Assembly: GCA_047621305.1 (NCBI GenBank)
Contig: JBLHNB010000012.1
Span: 1-64,000 of the forward strand
Length of the DNA stretch: 64,000 nt
Origin: Colwellia_A sp047621305
GTDB lineage: Bacteria; Pseudomonadota; Gammaproteobacteria; Enterobacterales; Alteromonadaceae
Direction: 5' to 3'
Shown here: piece by piece, positions 27,131 through 36,010 of the stretch
Layout of the letters: each line of letters starts with the position of its first letter
Numbering within the stretch: the stretch's first letter is position 1
Notes under the pieces: generated by a model
Told to the model about the DNA's origin: nothing
What the model saw: the letters and a program-made list of their open reading frames with translations, nothing else
The model's database searches: none
Made by a program: the position numbers and the translations under genes

Positions 27131-28030
27131 TTATAGGTCGCTCATCCAATCTAACTGCTTATCAGCCTCACCTTTTTTATACATAAGGTTTTGAATAAGT
27201 GGTGTTAATAACAACTCCATGGTTAAACCCATTTTACCGCCAGGAACTACCAAGGTATTTATCCGGGACATAAAAGCACCGTCAATCATTGATAAGTAAT
27301 AAGGAAAATCGACACTGGTACCTTCCCTAAAGCGTATAACAACAAAACTTTCATCAAGTGTTGGTATCGCTTTAGCGCTAAACGGGTTTGATGTATCAAC
27401 CGTTGGCACCCGTTGGAAGTTTATATGAGTTCTTGAAAACTGTGGTGTTATAAAAGATATATAGTCTTCCATACTGCGCACTATGCTCGCGGTTACCGCC
27501 TCTCGACTATGCCCTCGATAATTAGTATCTCTGACTATTTTTTGAATCCATTCTAAATTAACAATCGGTACCATACCAATTAAAAGGTCAACATGCTTAG
27601 CTACATCGTTTTTGGTAGTTACTACGCCCCCATGAAGCCCTTCATAGAAAAGTAAATCAGTTCCTTCTCCCAGTTCCTCCCACGGAGTAAAAGTGCCCGG
27701 CATTTGATTATAAGGTACCGCTTCATCGAAAGTATGTAAGTACTTCCTCATTTTTCCCCGACCTGTTTCAGAGTAATCCCGAAAAAGTTTTTCTAACGAA
27801 TCAAAATCATTAGCTTCGTCACCGAAATAACTAACATTGCGTTTATCTTCACGTGCTTTCCTTTTTTCGAGATCCATTTCTTGGCGTGAATAGCGATGAA
27901 AGCTATCTCCTTCAACATTAGAAGAAGTAATGCCTAATGTACGAAAAATATGTTTGAACGAATCAGTTGTTGTTGAAGTTCCAGCACCTGATGAACCTGT
28001 AACCGCAATGATTGGATTTCGTGACGACAT
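27131..28030 (-). CDS. prkB: Phosphoribulokinase-like protein PrkB
   Basis: A 299-residue P-loop kinase of the PRK/URK family. The Walker-A-like loop GSSGAGTSTTT is near residue 12, followed by EGDSFHRYSRQEMD, TFTPWEELGEGTDLLFYEGLHGG, the DTNYRGHSREAVTASIVRSMEDY segment and VPGGKMGLTMELLLTPLIQNLMYKK. It matches the E. coli PrkB (YhfF neighbourhood) type, which lacks a Calvin cycle context, so the physiological substrate is not established. It is convergent with yhfA and is followed by the rplQ terminator region upstream. Confidence 0.93.
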   Translation of the reverse strand: MSSRNPIIAVTGSSGAGTSTTTDSFKHIFRTLGITSSNVEGDSFHRYSRQEMDLEKRKAREDKRNVSYFGDEANDFDSLEKLFRDYSETGRGKMRKYLHTFDEAVPYNQMPGTFTPWEELGEGTDLLFYEGLHGGVVTTKNDVAKHVDLLIGMVPIVNLEWIQKIVRDTNYRGHSREAVTASIVRSMEDYISFITPQFSRTHINFQRVPTVDTSNPFSAKAIPTLDESFVVIRFREGTSVDFPYYLSMIDGAFMSRINTLVVPGGKMGLTMELLLTPLIQNLMYKKGEADKQLDWMSDL

Positions 28031-28121
28031 ACTTACATACCATAAAAATAGGGGATAGTTGTTATACGAGGTATATTGAAGCTGGTCAAGTTTTTCGCAA
28101 AAATACTATTTAATAGACAAT

Positions 28122-28143
28122 AAAAAACGGAGCCTAGGCTCCG
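28122..28143 (-). terminator. Terminator of the alpha operon
   Basis: On the minus strand CGGAGC pairs with GCTCCG around a 4-base loop and runs into six T residues, 40 bases beyond the rplQ stop. A second 8-bp stem (AACTTAGC / GCTAAGTT, 28164-28184) overlaps the rplQ stop codon. Confidence 0.9.
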
Positions 28144-28182
28144 CTTTATAATTACGTAGAACTAACTTAGCTTAATGCTAAG

Positions 28183-28590
28183 TTATGCTTCTGCGCTAAC
28201 TTCTTCAACTACTTCAACAGCTTCTTCAACTGCTGGGCGGTCTACAAGTTCAACATAAGCCATAGGTGCTTTATCACCAGTACGGAAACCACATTTTAAA
28301 ATGCGAGTATATCCACCTGGGCGTTCTTGGTAACGTGCACCAAGTTCGTTAAATAAAATACCTACTACTTCTTTATCTTGTGTACGAGCAAACGCTAAAC
28401 GGCGATTTGCAACACTGTCGGTTTTGGCCAATGTAATCAGTGGCTCAACAACCATACGTAGTTCTTTAGCTTTAGCAACGGTAGTTTTAATAATACCATG
28501 TTTTACTAAAGAACTTGCCATATTGCGGAACATCGCTTTACGATGACTGCTATTACGGTTTAACTGGCGACCGCTTTTACGATGACGCAT
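28183..28590 (-). CDS. rplQ: 50S ribosomal protein L17
   Basis: A 135-residue large-subunit protein. The opening MRHRKSGRQLNRNSSHRKAM, the NMASSLVKHGIIKTTVAKAKELR segment and the YTRILKCGFRTGDKAPMAYVELVDR segment are diagnostic of L17. The C-terminus carries the usual acidic tail. It is the last gene of the alpha operon, 46 bases after rpoA, and is followed by a terminator. Confidence 0.98.
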   Translation of the reverse strand: MRHRKSGRQLNRNSSHRKAMFRNMASSLVKHGIIKTTVAKAKELRMVVEPLITLAKTDSVANRRLAFARTQDKEVVGILFNELGARYQERPGGYTRILKCGFRTGDKAPMAYVELVDRPAVEEAVEVVEEVSAEA

Positions 28591-28636
28591 AAGTTAATCC
28601 TTATCTCAACTAACTATTAAAAAACGAATGATCGAA

Positions 28637-29626
28637 CTAGTCGTTATCAGCGATACTTTCTGGTGGCCAGTTTTCTAAGCGCATGCCTAGAGACAAACCA
28701 CGAGACGCTAAAACGTCCTTAATTTCGGTTAATGACTTCTTACCTAAATTAGGTGTTTTAAGAAGCTCAACTTCAGCACGCTGTACTAAATCACCAATGT
28801 ATTGTATTGCTTCTGCTTTTAAGCAGTTTGCAGAACGTACAGTTAACTCAAGATCATCAACCGGGCGAAGCAAAATAGGATCAAACAGTGGTTTTTCCTC
28901 TTTTGGTTCAACTTCAGTAATGTCTCGTAATTCAACAAATGCATCTAACTGTTCGGCTAGAATTGTTGAAGCACGACGAATAGCCTCTTCTGGATCCAAT
29001 GTACCATCGGTTTCCATATCAAGAACTAATTTGTCTAAGTCTGTACGCTGTTCTACACGAGCAGAGTCAACATCATAGGCAATTCTTACAACAGGACTGA
29101 ACGAAGCATCTACTAACAAACGTCCAATTGCACGATCTTCTTCCTCGGCATCACGGCGAGCCGACGCAGGAACGTAACCACGTCCCGTTTCAACTTTAAT
29201 GCGCATATTCACTGAACCATCACCTGTCAAATGACAGATTACATGATCAGGATTTGCAATTTCTACATCACCATCATGTTGAATGTCAGCAGCCGTTACA
29301 GGGCCTTCACCAGATTTAGTTAAAGTAAGAATAGCTTGATCTTTGCCTTCTAAACTTATCGCTAATCCTTTAAGGTTCAACAATATTTCGATGATGTCTT
29401 CTTGTACACCCTCTTTACTACTGTATTCATGTAATACACCGTCAATTTCAACTTCAGTTACAGCACTACCTGGCATTGAAGATAAAAGAATGCGGCGTAA
29501 CGCATTACCTAAAGTGTGACCAAAACCACGTTCTAGTGGCTCTAAAGTAACCTTAGATCGCGTTGAGCTAATGGTTTCAATACCAACCAATCGTGGTCTA
29601 AGGAATTCGGTTACAGAACCCTGCAT
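28637..29626 (-). CDS. rpoA: DNA-directed RNA polymerase alpha subunit
   Basis: A 329-residue subunit that nucleates RNA polymerase assembly. The N-terminal domain shows RSKVTLEPLERGFGHTLGNALRRILLSSMPG, and the C-terminal domain (residues about 250-320) has the DNA- and activator-contact region ELTVRSANCLKAEAIQYIGDLVQR. Its length equals that of E. coli RpoA. It sits between rpsD and rplQ in the alpha operon, as in all gammaproteobacteria. Confidence 0.99.
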   Translation of the reverse strand: MQGSVTEFLRPRLVGIETISSTRSKVTLEPLERGFGHTLGNALRRILLSSMPGSAVTEVEIDGVLHEYSSKEGVQEDIIEILLNLKGLAISLEGKDQAILTLTKSGEGPVTAADIQHDGDVEIANPDHVICHLTGDGSVNMRIKVETGRGYVPASARRDAEEEDRAIGRLLVDASFSPVVRIAYDVDSARVEQRTDLDKLVLDMETDGTLDPEEAIRRASTILAEQLDAFVELRDITEVEPKEEKPLFDPILLRPVDDLELTVRSANCLKAEAIQYIGDLVQRAEVELLKTPNLGKKSLTEIKDVLASRGLSLGMRLENWPPESIADND

Positions 29627-29651
29627 ATATGTCCTCTCTTAAAGTGCAACT

Positions 29652-30272
29652 TTACTTAGAGTAAAGTTCAACAATCAACTGTTCATTAATTTCGGCAGAT
29701 AGGTCAGAACGATCAGGAACACGTTTGAAAACGCCTTCCAATTTCTTATTATCAACTTCAACCCAAAGTGGTTTCTCACGTTGTTCAGCTAATTCTAAAG
29801 CAGCGACAATACGTGCTTGAGTTTTAGATTTCTCACGAATTGAAACAGCATCTTCAGCTTTAACAGTGAAAGACGGAATATTAACAACAATACCGTTGAC
29901 AACTATAGCTTTATGGCTAACAAGTTGACGAGCTTCAGCACGAGTGCTGGCATAGCCCATACGGTATACTACGTTATCAAGACGTTTCTCTAAAAGTTGT
30001 AACAAGTTTTCACCTGTATTACCTTTTAGACGAGCCGCTTCTTTATAGTAGTTGCGGAATTGCTTTTCTAGTACGCCATAAATACGACGAACTTTTTGTT
30101 TTTCACGAAGCTGTACACCATAGTCAGACAAGCGACCGCGACGGGCACCATGTTGACCTGGGATAGTTTCGATTTTACATTTAGTGTCAATTGCTCTAAC
30201 ACCGCTTTTAAGGAACAAATCTGTACCTTCGCGGCGACTAAGTTTTAACTTAGGACCTAAATATCTAGCCAT
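29652..30272 (-). CDS. rpsD: 30S ribosomal protein S4
   Basis: A 206-residue primary 16S rRNA-binding protein: MARYLGPKLKLSRREGTDLF at the start, the S4 RNA-binding domain RLDNVVYRMGYASTRAEARQ at about 94-113, and QLIVELYSK at the end. In E. coli S4 is also the translational repressor of the alpha operon, acting on the rpsM leader. No zinc-binding Cys cluster is present, as in the E. coli type. Confidence 0.99.
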   Translation of the reverse strand: MARYLGPKLKLSRREGTDLFLKSGVRAIDTKCKIETIPGQHGARRGRLSDYGVQLREKQKVRRIYGVLEKQFRNYYKEAARLKGNTGENLLQLLEKRLDNVVYRMGYASTRAEARQLVSHKAIVVNGIVVNIPSFTVKAEDAVSIREKSKTQARIVAALELAEQREKPLWVEVDNKKLEGVFKRVPDRSDLSAEINEQLIVELYSK

Positions 30273-30304
30273 TTTCTTTCTCCAACATTCCTAAAAAGAG
30301 TCGA

Positions 30305-30694
30305 TTAAACGCGACGTTTCTTAGGAGGACGACAACCATTATGAGGAATAGGAGTAACGTCAGTAATGTTGGTGATTTTAAAACCAGCAGCATTTAAAGC
30401 ACGGATTGCAGACTCACGTCCTGGTCCTGGGCCTTTAACGAAAACTTCAATATTCTTCAAACCAAACTCTTTTGCAGCAGCGCCAGCGCGATCTGCAGCC
30501 ACTTGCGCAGCAAACGGTGTAGATTTACGTGAACCACGAAAACCTGAACCACCTGCAGTTGCCCAAGATAGTGCATTACCTTGACGGTCTGTAAGAGTTA
30601 CGATTGTGTTGTTGAAAGAGGCGTGGATATGAGCCATGCCATCAGCAACTTGTTTTTTTACGCGTTTACGCGTACGTACAGGTGTTTTAGCCAT
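30305..30694 (-). CDS. rpsK: 30S ribosomal protein S11
   Basis: A 129-residue platform protein with GMAHIHASFNNTIVTLTDRQGN near residue 19, the KSTPFAAQVAADRAG motif and the conserved C-terminal DVTPIPHNGCRPPKKRRV. It lies 14 bases after rpsM. The TAG/ATG spacing and a clear AGAGGA ribosome-binding site support the start. Confidence 0.99.
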   Translation of the reverse strand: MAKTPVRTRKRVKKQVADGMAHIHASFNNTIVTLTDRQGNALSWATAGGSGFRGSRKSTPFAAQVAADRAGAAAKEFGLKNIEVFVKGPGPGRESAIRALNAAGFKITNITDVTPIPHNGCRPPKKRRV

Positions 30695-30707
30695 AATCTA
30701 GTTCCTC

Positions 30708-31064
30708 TTACTTCTTAATTGGCTTACGAGGACCTTTACGGGTACGCGCATTTGTTTTAGTGCGTTGACCACGTAGAGGAAGACTGCGACGGTGGCGAAT
30801 ACCACGGTAACAGCCTAAATCCATAAGACGTTTAATGTTCATTGAAACTTCACGGCGTAAATCACCTTCTACGGTGTATTTATCCACTTCAGTACGAAGC
30901 AAATCAATTTGAGCTTCGTCTAATTCACTGATCTTAGTTGTTTCTGCGATACCAGAAGCTGCACAAATTGCTTTCGCACGTGTTGCTCCGATACCGTAGA
31001 CCGCAGTAATGGCGATTACTGCATGCTTACGATCAGGGATGTTAATGCCAGCGATACGGGCCAC
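30708..31064 (-). CDS. rpsM: 30S ribosomal protein S13
   Basis: A 118-residue head protein with ARIAGINIPDRKHAVIAITAVYGIG at the N-terminus and the C-terminal RGIRHRRSLPLRGQRTKTNARTRKGPR. It uses a GTG start preceded by TAGGAG at 9 bases, as does E. coli rpsM, where the start region is part of the S4-controlled pseudoknot. It is the first ribosomal gene after rpmJ. Confidence 0.98.
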   Translation of the reverse strand: MARIAGINIPDRKHAVIAITAVYGIGATRAKAICAASGIAETTKISELDEAQIDLLRTEVDKYTVEGDLRREVSMNIKRLMDLGCYRGIRHRRSLPLRGQRTKTNARTRKGPRKPIKK

Positions 31065-31194
31065 TAATCACATCTCCTATTTTAGGTTAAAATTTGCAGG
31101 TTGAAAAGCCCGTTAGGATACTCAACCCACCACTTGTTTGCAAATCGAAGCGGCATTATACAGAATATTCTGCATAATGCTACTTCTAAAAGAT
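31065..31194 (-). promoter_or_regulatory. rpsM leader with long palindrome (alpha-operon control region)
   Basis: The 130 bases between rpmJ and rpsM contain a 28-bp inverted repeat at 31153-31180, whose arms (gcattat.cagaat) match at all but one pair and which centres on AGAATATTCT. In E. coli the same location carries the S4-binding translational control element ahead of rpsM, also with a GTG start. The position fits that role, but I cannot confirm the pseudoknot by eye. The stem lacks a T tract and is thus not a simple terminator. Confidence 0.5.
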
Positions 31195-31308
31195 CTAGCC
31201 TTGACGCTGCTTGTGTTTTGGCTCTACGCAAATTACGCGAACCACGCCTGAGCGTTTAACAACTTTACAGTTACGACAAATCTTTTTTACGGATGCACGA
31301 ACTTTCAT
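31195..31308 (-). CDS. rpmJ: 50S ribosomal protein L36
   Basis: A 37-residue protein too short for standard cut-offs: MKVRASVKKICRNCKVVKRS followed by GVVRVICVEPKHKQRQG. The Cys-x2-Cys, Cys and His ligands of the zinc ribbon (C+ form) are intact. It lies between secY and rpsM, its standard place, and has an AGTAAGA-type upstream region. Confidence 0.97.
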   Translation of the reverse strand: MKVRASVKKICRNCKVVKRSGVVRVICVEPKHKQRQG

Positions 31309-31352
31309 CTTACTACTCCGCTTCTCTATAATAGAGAGTTAACTTGAGCTAT

Positions 31353-32678
31353 CTATTGGCCGTAGCCTTTAAGATTAGCTTTCTTAAGTACATTGTCATA
31401 TTGATGAGACATCATATGCGTTTGTACTTGTGCCATAAAATCCATAATTACAACCACTACAATTAAGAGTGACGTTCCGCCAAAATAAAAATTGACATCC
31501 CAAGCTATAATTAAGAACTGAGGTACTAAACAGATAAAGGTAATATATAACGCACCCGCTAAGGTTAAACGTGTCATTACTTTATCTATATATTTAGACG
31601 TTTGCTCACCAGGACGGATCCCAGGAATAAACGCACCTGATTTTTTCAAATTATCTGCCGTTTCACGCGGATTGAAAACAAGAGCCGTGTAAAAGAAACA
31701 GAAAAATATGATTGCTGCTGCAAGTAACATAACGTACAACGGCTGACCTGGAGAAATAGCAATAGATACTTCTTGTAAAAAGTCAGCAACCATACCTTCA
31801 CCCTGTCCAAACCAGCTCGCAAGCGTGCCTGGAAACAAGATAATACTTGAGGCAAATATAGGAGGAATAACTCCTGCCATATTCACTTTTAGCGGTAAAT
31901 GTGTGCTTTGTGCAGCAAAAACTTTACGACCTTGCTGCCGCTTCGCATAGTTAACAACAATACGTCGTTGACCACGTTCAACAAATACCACAAAAAATGT
32001 CGTAGCAAATACGATTACGCCAAGCAACAATAATACTAATAAGTGCAATTCACCTTGACGCGCTGCCTCAGCTGTTTGACCAACAGCTGATGGCATACCA
32101 GCAACTATACCTGCAAATATTAATACAGAAATACCATTACCAATACCACGTTCTGTAATTTGTTCACCTAACCACATTAAAAACATGGTGCCAGTGACCA
32201 AACTTACAACAGCGGCAAAGTAAAAACTAAATCCTGCATTCATCACTAGACCTGGCATCATGCCGGGTAAGCTTTTTGCTATCGCAATTGATTGTACAGT
32301 CGCTAGTACTAAAGTACCGTAGCGGGTGTATTGGCTGATTTTACGACGTCCAGCTTCACCTTCTTTCTTTAATTCTGCCATTGCTGGGTGTATTACCGTG
32401 AGCAATTGCATAATAATTGAAGCTGAAATGTACGGCATAATACCAAGCGCCAATACAGAGGCTCGCTCCAGAGCACCACCAGAGAACATGTTAAACATCT
32501 CTACGATAGTGCCCTGTTGTTGTTCAAACAACTGAGCTAATACAGCGGCGTCAATACCAGGAATTGGCACAAATGATCCTAAACGGAAAACTATTAGTGC
32601 TCCGAATACAAACCATAATCTTTGTTTAAGCTCAGACAATCCGCCTTTTGCTTTACTATCCGTACCTGGTTTAGCCAT
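31353..32678 (-). CDS. secY: Preprotein translocase subunit SecY
   Basis: A 441-residue inner-membrane channel of the Sec translocon with ten predicted membrane helices. The plug/first-helix region FRLGSFVPIPGID, the TM2 segment GIMPYISASIIMQLL, the LGEQITERGIGNGISVLIFAGI signature and the cytosolic loop NPRETADNLKKSGAFIPGIRPG are all present. It lies after rplO in the spc operon, as usual, 6 bases away. Confidence 0.99.
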   Translation of the reverse strand: MAKPGTDSKAKGGLSELKQRLWFVFGALIVFRLGSFVPIPGIDAAVLAQLFEQQQGTIVEMFNMFSGGALERASVLALGIMPYISASIIMQLLTVIHPAMAELKKEGEAGRRKISQYTRYGTLVLATVQSIAIAKSLPGMMPGLVMNAGFSFYFAAVVSLVTGTMFLMWLGEQITERGIGNGISVLIFAGIVAGMPSAVGQTAEAARQGELHLLVLLLLGVIVFATTFFVVFVERGQRRIVVNYAKRQQGRKVFAAQSTHLPLKVNMAGVIPPIFASSIILFPGTLASWFGQGEGMVADFLQEVSIAISPGQPLYVMLLAAAIIFFCFFYTALVFNPRETADNLKKSGAFIPGIRPGEQTSKYIDKVMTRLTLAGALYITFICLVPQFLIIAWDVNFYFGGTSLLIVVVVIMDFMAQVQTHMMSHQYDNVLKKANLKGYGQ

Positions 32679-32684
32679 TGTGTA

Positions 32685-33119
32685 CTATTCCTCGATCTTG
32701 CCACCAGCAGCTTCAATAGCTGCACGTGCACCTTTAGTAACACCTAAACCACGAACCGTAATAGGACGGCTAATTTCACCAGACAACATAATCTTTGCTG
32801 TTTTGATGTTACGTGCAATTAGGTTTGCATCTTTAAGAGTAAAGATATCGACAACATCACCTGTGATGTTATTTAGTTCATGTAAACGTACTTCAGCGCG
32901 AACTAAAGATTTACGTGACGTGAAACCAAATTTAGGTAAACGTTGTTTCAATGGCATTTGACCGCCTTCAAAACCAGGACGCACACTACCGCCAGAACGA
33001 GATTTCTGACCTTTGTGACCACGACCACCTGTTTTACCTATGCCAGAACCAATACCACGGCCACAGCGTTTCTTAGCTTTTTTAGAACCAGGTGCAGGAG
33101 ATAAAGTATTTAAATGCAT
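32685..33119 (-). CDS. rplO: 50S ribosomal protein L15
   Basis: A 144-residue protein: MHLNTLSPAPGSKKAKKRCGRGIGSG, with the Gly/Lys-rich extension (GKTGGRGHKGQKSRSGG) and the C-terminal VRGLGVTKGARAAIEAAGGKIE signature. It starts 2 bases after rpmD and belongs to the spc operon. Confidence 0.98.
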   Translation of the reverse strand: MHLNTLSPAPGSKKAKKRCGRGIGSGIGKTGGRGHKGQKSRSGGSVRPGFEGGQMPLKQRLPKFGFTSRKSLVRAEVRLHELNNITGDVVDIFTLKDANLIARNIKTAKIMLSGEISRPITVRGLGVTKGARAAIEAAGGKIEE

Positions 33120-33121
33120 AA

Positions 33122-33301
33122 TTAATCCTCCACCTTAATCATATAAGATACTGTATTGATCATACCACGTACAGATGGAGTATCTTCTAACTCTACTGTA
33201 TGACGGATACGACGTAATCCAAGACCTTTGATCGTAGCTCTATGCTTCGGTAAACGACCGATAGAACTTTTAATTTGAGTTACTTTAACTGTTTTAGCCA
33301 T
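33122..33301 (-). CDS. rpmD: 50S ribosomal protein L30
   Basis: A 59-residue protein read as MAKTVKVTQIKSSIGRLPKH and then RATIKGLGLRRIRHTVELED, ending MIKVED. The KGLGLRR...VE.EDTPSVRGMI pattern is the L30 signature. It fits exactly between rpsE and rplO and overlaps neither. Confidence 0.97.
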   Translation of the reverse strand: MAKTVKVTQIKSSIGRLPKHRATIKGLGLRRIRHTVELEDTPSVRGMINTVSYMIKVED

Positions 33302-33307
33302 GCTCGA

Positions 33308-33817
33308 TTACCCCAGTATGTCAGCAACGCTTTTGCCACGTTTAGCTGCAACAGCTTCAGGCGAATGCATATTCGCAAGAGCAGATACAGTAGCGCGAAC
33401 TACGTTGATTGGGTTAGTAGAACCGTATGCTTTTGACAATACGTTCTGAACGCCTGCAACTTCTAATACAGCACGCATCGCTCCACCGGCGATGATACCT
33501 GTACCTTCAGAGGCTGGTTGCATGTAAACTTTAGAACCAGAATGACGGCCTTTAATGGCGTGTTGAAGAGTTGTACCCTTCAAGTCAACTGTTACTAAGT
33601 TACGACGCGCTTTTTCCATTGCTTTTTGGATTGCAGCAGGCACTTCACGTGCTTTACCGTAACCAAAACCAATGCGACCAGCACCATCACCAACTACAGT
33701 TAGTGCAGTGAAACTGAATATGCGACCACCTTTAACCACTTTTGAAACGCGATTAACGGCAATTAGCTTTTCAGCCATATCACTTTGTTGTGAGTTTTCT
33801 TGATTATGATTAGCCAT
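33308..33817 (-). CDS. rpsE: 30S ribosomal protein S5
   Basis: A 169-residue protein. The open frame extends two codons further (TTG at 33823), but ATG 33817 has AGGGG six bases upstream and gives MANHNQENSQQSDMAEKLIAV, so I start there. Signatures are VNRVSKVVKGGRIFSFTALTVVGDG and GRIGFGYGKAREVPAAIQKAMEKA, and the dsRNA-binding-like fold is complete. S5 helps maintain decoding accuracy. Confidence 0.97.
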   Translation of the reverse strand: MANHNQENSQQSDMAEKLIAVNRVSKVVKGGRIFSFTALTVVGDGAGRIGFGYGKAREVPAAIQKAMEKARRNLVTVDLKGTTLQHAIKGRHSGSKVYMQPASEGTGIIAGGAMRAVLEVAGVQNVLSKAYGSTNPINVVRATVSALANMHSPEAVAAKRGKSVADILG

Positions 33818-33826
33818 TATCAACCC

Positions 33827-34180
33827 CTAAAACTGAAGACCAGCTTCACGAGCTGCATCTGCTAACGCTTTTACGCGACCATGATAACGGAAACCAGAAC
33901 GGTCAAAAGCAATCTTAGTGATGCCTTTAGCTACTGCACGTTCTGCAATAACTTTACCGACGGCTGTTGCTGCTGCAACGTTACCTGTTTTTTCTAACTG
34001 AGCACTAACTTCTTTTTCTAAAGTAGACGCAGATGCGATTACTTCAGAACCAGTTGGAGCGATCAATTGCGCGTAAATATGGCGAGGAGTACGGTGAATG
34101 ACTAAACGATTCGCACCCAGCTCGCTAATTTTTGCACGAGCGCGTTTAGCGCGGCGCAAACGAGATGTTTTCTTATCCAT
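33827..34180 (-). CDS. rplR: 50S ribosomal protein L18
   Basis: A 117-residue 5S rRNA-binding protein: MDKKTSRLRRAKRARAKISE, then LVIHRTPRHIYAQLI and the C-terminal GITKIAFDRSGFRYHGRVKALADAAREAGLQF. The length equals that of E. coli L18. It lies 9 bases after rplF. Confidence 0.98.
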   Translation of the reverse strand: MDKKTSRLRRAKRARAKISELGANRLVIHRTPRHIYAQLIAPTGSEVIASASTLEKEVSAQLEKTGNVAAATAVGKVIAERAVAKGITKIAFDRSGFRYHGRVKALADAAREAGLQF

Positions 34181-34189
34181 AGTTTTACC

Positions 34190-34723
34190 CTACTTCTTCT
34201 TAGCTTCTTTACGACGAACGTGTTCATCAGCATAACGAACACCTTTACCTTTATAAGGCTCAGGTTTACGGTATGCACGAATGTTCGCTGCGGTTTGACC
34301 GACCAACTGTTTATCAGCACCTTTCAGTACGATTTCAGTTTGGCTAGGAGTTTCAACAGTAATTCCTTCAGGAATTTCGTGTTTGATTGGGTGTGAAAAA
34401 CCTAGTGATAAATCTAATGACTTACCCGCAGCTTTTGCACGGTAACCAACACCCTGTAAAACCAATTTCTTTTCAAAACCTTTACTTACACCTTCAATCA
34501 TATTACTGATTAAAGCACGTGAAGTACCGGCTTGAGCCCAAGCGCCTTTATCTTCCGATGCGATCGTTGTTTTGATTACGTTTTCTTCTTGAGAAATCGC
34601 TACAAAACTATGAATCGTACGTGATAATTCACCTACTGGACCTTTAACTTTAATGTCTTGACCTGATAACGTAACAGTAACGCCAGCAGGAACAGCGACA
34701 GGTGCTTTTGCAACACGAGACAT
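34190..34723 (-). CDS. rplF: 50S ribosomal protein L6
   Basis: A 177-residue protein with SRVAKAPVAVPAGVTVTLSG at the start, LQGVGYRAKAAGKSLDLSLGFSHP in the middle and the C-terminal signature RKPEPYKGKGVRYADEHVRRKEAKKK. It is 10 bases after rpsH in the spc operon. Confidence 0.99.
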   Translation of the reverse strand: MSRVAKAPVAVPAGVTVTLSGQDIKVKGPVGELSRTIHSFVAISQEENVIKTTIASEDKGAWAQAGTSRALISNMIEGVSKGFEKKLVLQGVGYRAKAAGKSLDLSLGFSHPIKHEIPEGITVETPSQTEIVLKGADKQLVGQTAANIRAYRKPEPYKGKGVRYADEHVRRKEAKKK

Positions 34724-34733
34724 AACTTGCTCC

Positions 34734-35123
34734 TTACTCTACGAAACCGATGATTTCGCCACCAATACCCGCATTGCGAGCGGCGCGATCAGTCATCAAA
34801 CCTTTTGAAGTTGAAATAATCGCAACACCCATGCCAGCAAGAACTTTTGGAAGTTCATCACAGCTTTTGTATATACGAAGACCAGGACGTGAAACACGCT
34901 TGATCACTTCAATTACTTCTTTACCTTCGAAATATTTCAAAGTAACGTCTAACTGAGGTTTAGCATCAGTTGTAACGTTATACTCTGAAATGTAACCTTC
35001 TTCTTTCAGCAAGTTTGCTATAGCAACTTTAACCTTTGAAGATGGCATTGTAACTGCAACTTTTGCTGCAGATTGACCGTTGCGGATGCGTGTAAACATG
35101 TCCGCGATAGGATCAGTCATCAT
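34734..35123 (-). CDS. rpsH: 30S ribosomal protein S8
   Basis: A protein of about 129 residues beginning MMTDPIADMFTRIRNGQSA and ending with the STSKGLMTDRAARNAGIGGEIIGFVE signature. Three closely spaced ATG codons exist (35129, 35123, 35120). GGGAG lies only three bases from the first and nine from the second, so I chose the second; homology does not separate them. S8 is the translational repressor of the spc operon in E. coli. Confidence 0.95.
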   Translation of the reverse strand: MMTDPIADMFTRIRNGQSAAKVAVTMPSSKVKVAIANLLKEEGYISEYNVTTDAKPQLDVTLKYFEGKEVIEVIKRVSRPGLRIYKSCDELPKVLAGMGVAIISTSKGLMTDRAARNAGIGGEIIGFVE

Positions 35124-35142
35124 AACCATTTACTCCCGTGAA

Positions 35143-35448
35143 TTACCAACTAGCTTTCTTAAGACCTGGAACTTCACCGCGCATAGTTGCTTCACGCAAC
35201 TTGATTCGGCTTAAACCGAATTTACGCAAGTAACCATGTGGACGGCCAGTAATATTACAACGATTACGTTGACGACTACTGCTCGAATCACGAGGTAAAC
35301 TTTGAAGTTTCAATACAGCATCCCAGCGCTCTTCTTCAGAAGAATCAGTACCAGAGATGATTGCTTTTAGTGCACTACGCTTTTCAGCGTATTGAGCTAC
35401 TAGTTTAGTTCGTTTAGCTTCACGAGCTTTCATTGACGTTTTAGCCAT
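35143..35448 (-). CDS. rpsN: 30S ribosomal protein S14 (zinc-free long form)
   Basis: A 101-residue S14 of the C-minus type: MAKTSMKAREAKRTKLVAQY, then QRNRCNITGRPHGYLRKFGLSRIKLREATMRGEVPGLKKASW. Only one Cys is present, so there is no zinc ribbon. The length equals that of E. coli S14. It is 4 bases after rplE. Confidence 0.98.
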   Translation of the reverse strand: MAKTSMKAREAKRTKLVAQYAEKRSALKAIISGTDSSEEERWDAVLKLQSLPRDSSSSRQRNRCNITGRPHGYLRKFGLSRIKLREATMRGEVPGLKKASW

Positions 35449-35452
35449 AACT

Positions 35453-35998
35453 CTACACCTTTTTCATGAACGGAAAATTGAAGGCAGACAATAAAGCATG
35501 TCCTTCATCATTATCTTTCGCGCTCGTAGTTATAGTGATATCCATTCCGCGAATCTTATCGATCTTATCGTAATCGATTTCAGGGAAAATGATTTGCTCA
35601 CGGATGCCCATGCTGTAGTTACCACGACCGTCAAATGACTTAGGATTTAAGCCACGGAAGTCACGGATACGAGGAATAGAGATAGAGATTAAACGCTCTA
35701 AAAATTCCCACATGCGTTCGCCGCGTAGAGTTACTTTTGTACCTATAGGGTAGCCTTCACGAATTTTGAAGCCCGCAACTGATTTGCGCGCTACTGTCGT
35801 GACCGGCTTTTGCCCTGAGATTGCAGTAAGATCATTTGTGGCGTGTTCTAATACTTTTTTATCAGCAATAGCTTCACCAACACCCATATTCAAGGTGATC
35901 TTTTCAATCCGAGGGACTTGCATGACACTTTTGTATTCAAACTTCGTCTGAAGTTCTGCAACAACTGTATCTTTATAAAAATCATGCAGTTTCGCCAT
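35453..35998 (-). CDS. rplE: 50S ribosomal protein L5
   Basis: A 181-residue 5S rRNA-binding protein with VPRIEKITLNMGVGEA, FKIREGYPIGTKVTLRGERMWEFL and the C-terminal GMDITITTSAKDNDEGHALLSAF signature. It is 12 bases after rplX and is of normal length. Confidence 0.99.
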   Translation of the reverse strand: MAKLHDFYKDTVVAELQTKFEYKSVMQVPRIEKITLNMGVGEAIADKKVLEHATNDLTAISGQKPVTTVARKSVAGFKIREGYPIGTKVTLRGERMWEFLERLISISIPRIRDFRGLNPKSFDGRGNYSMGIREQIIFPEIDYDKIDKIRGMDITITTSAKDNDEGHALLSAFNFPFMKKV

Positions 35999-36010
35999 CG
36001 TTTACTCCAA

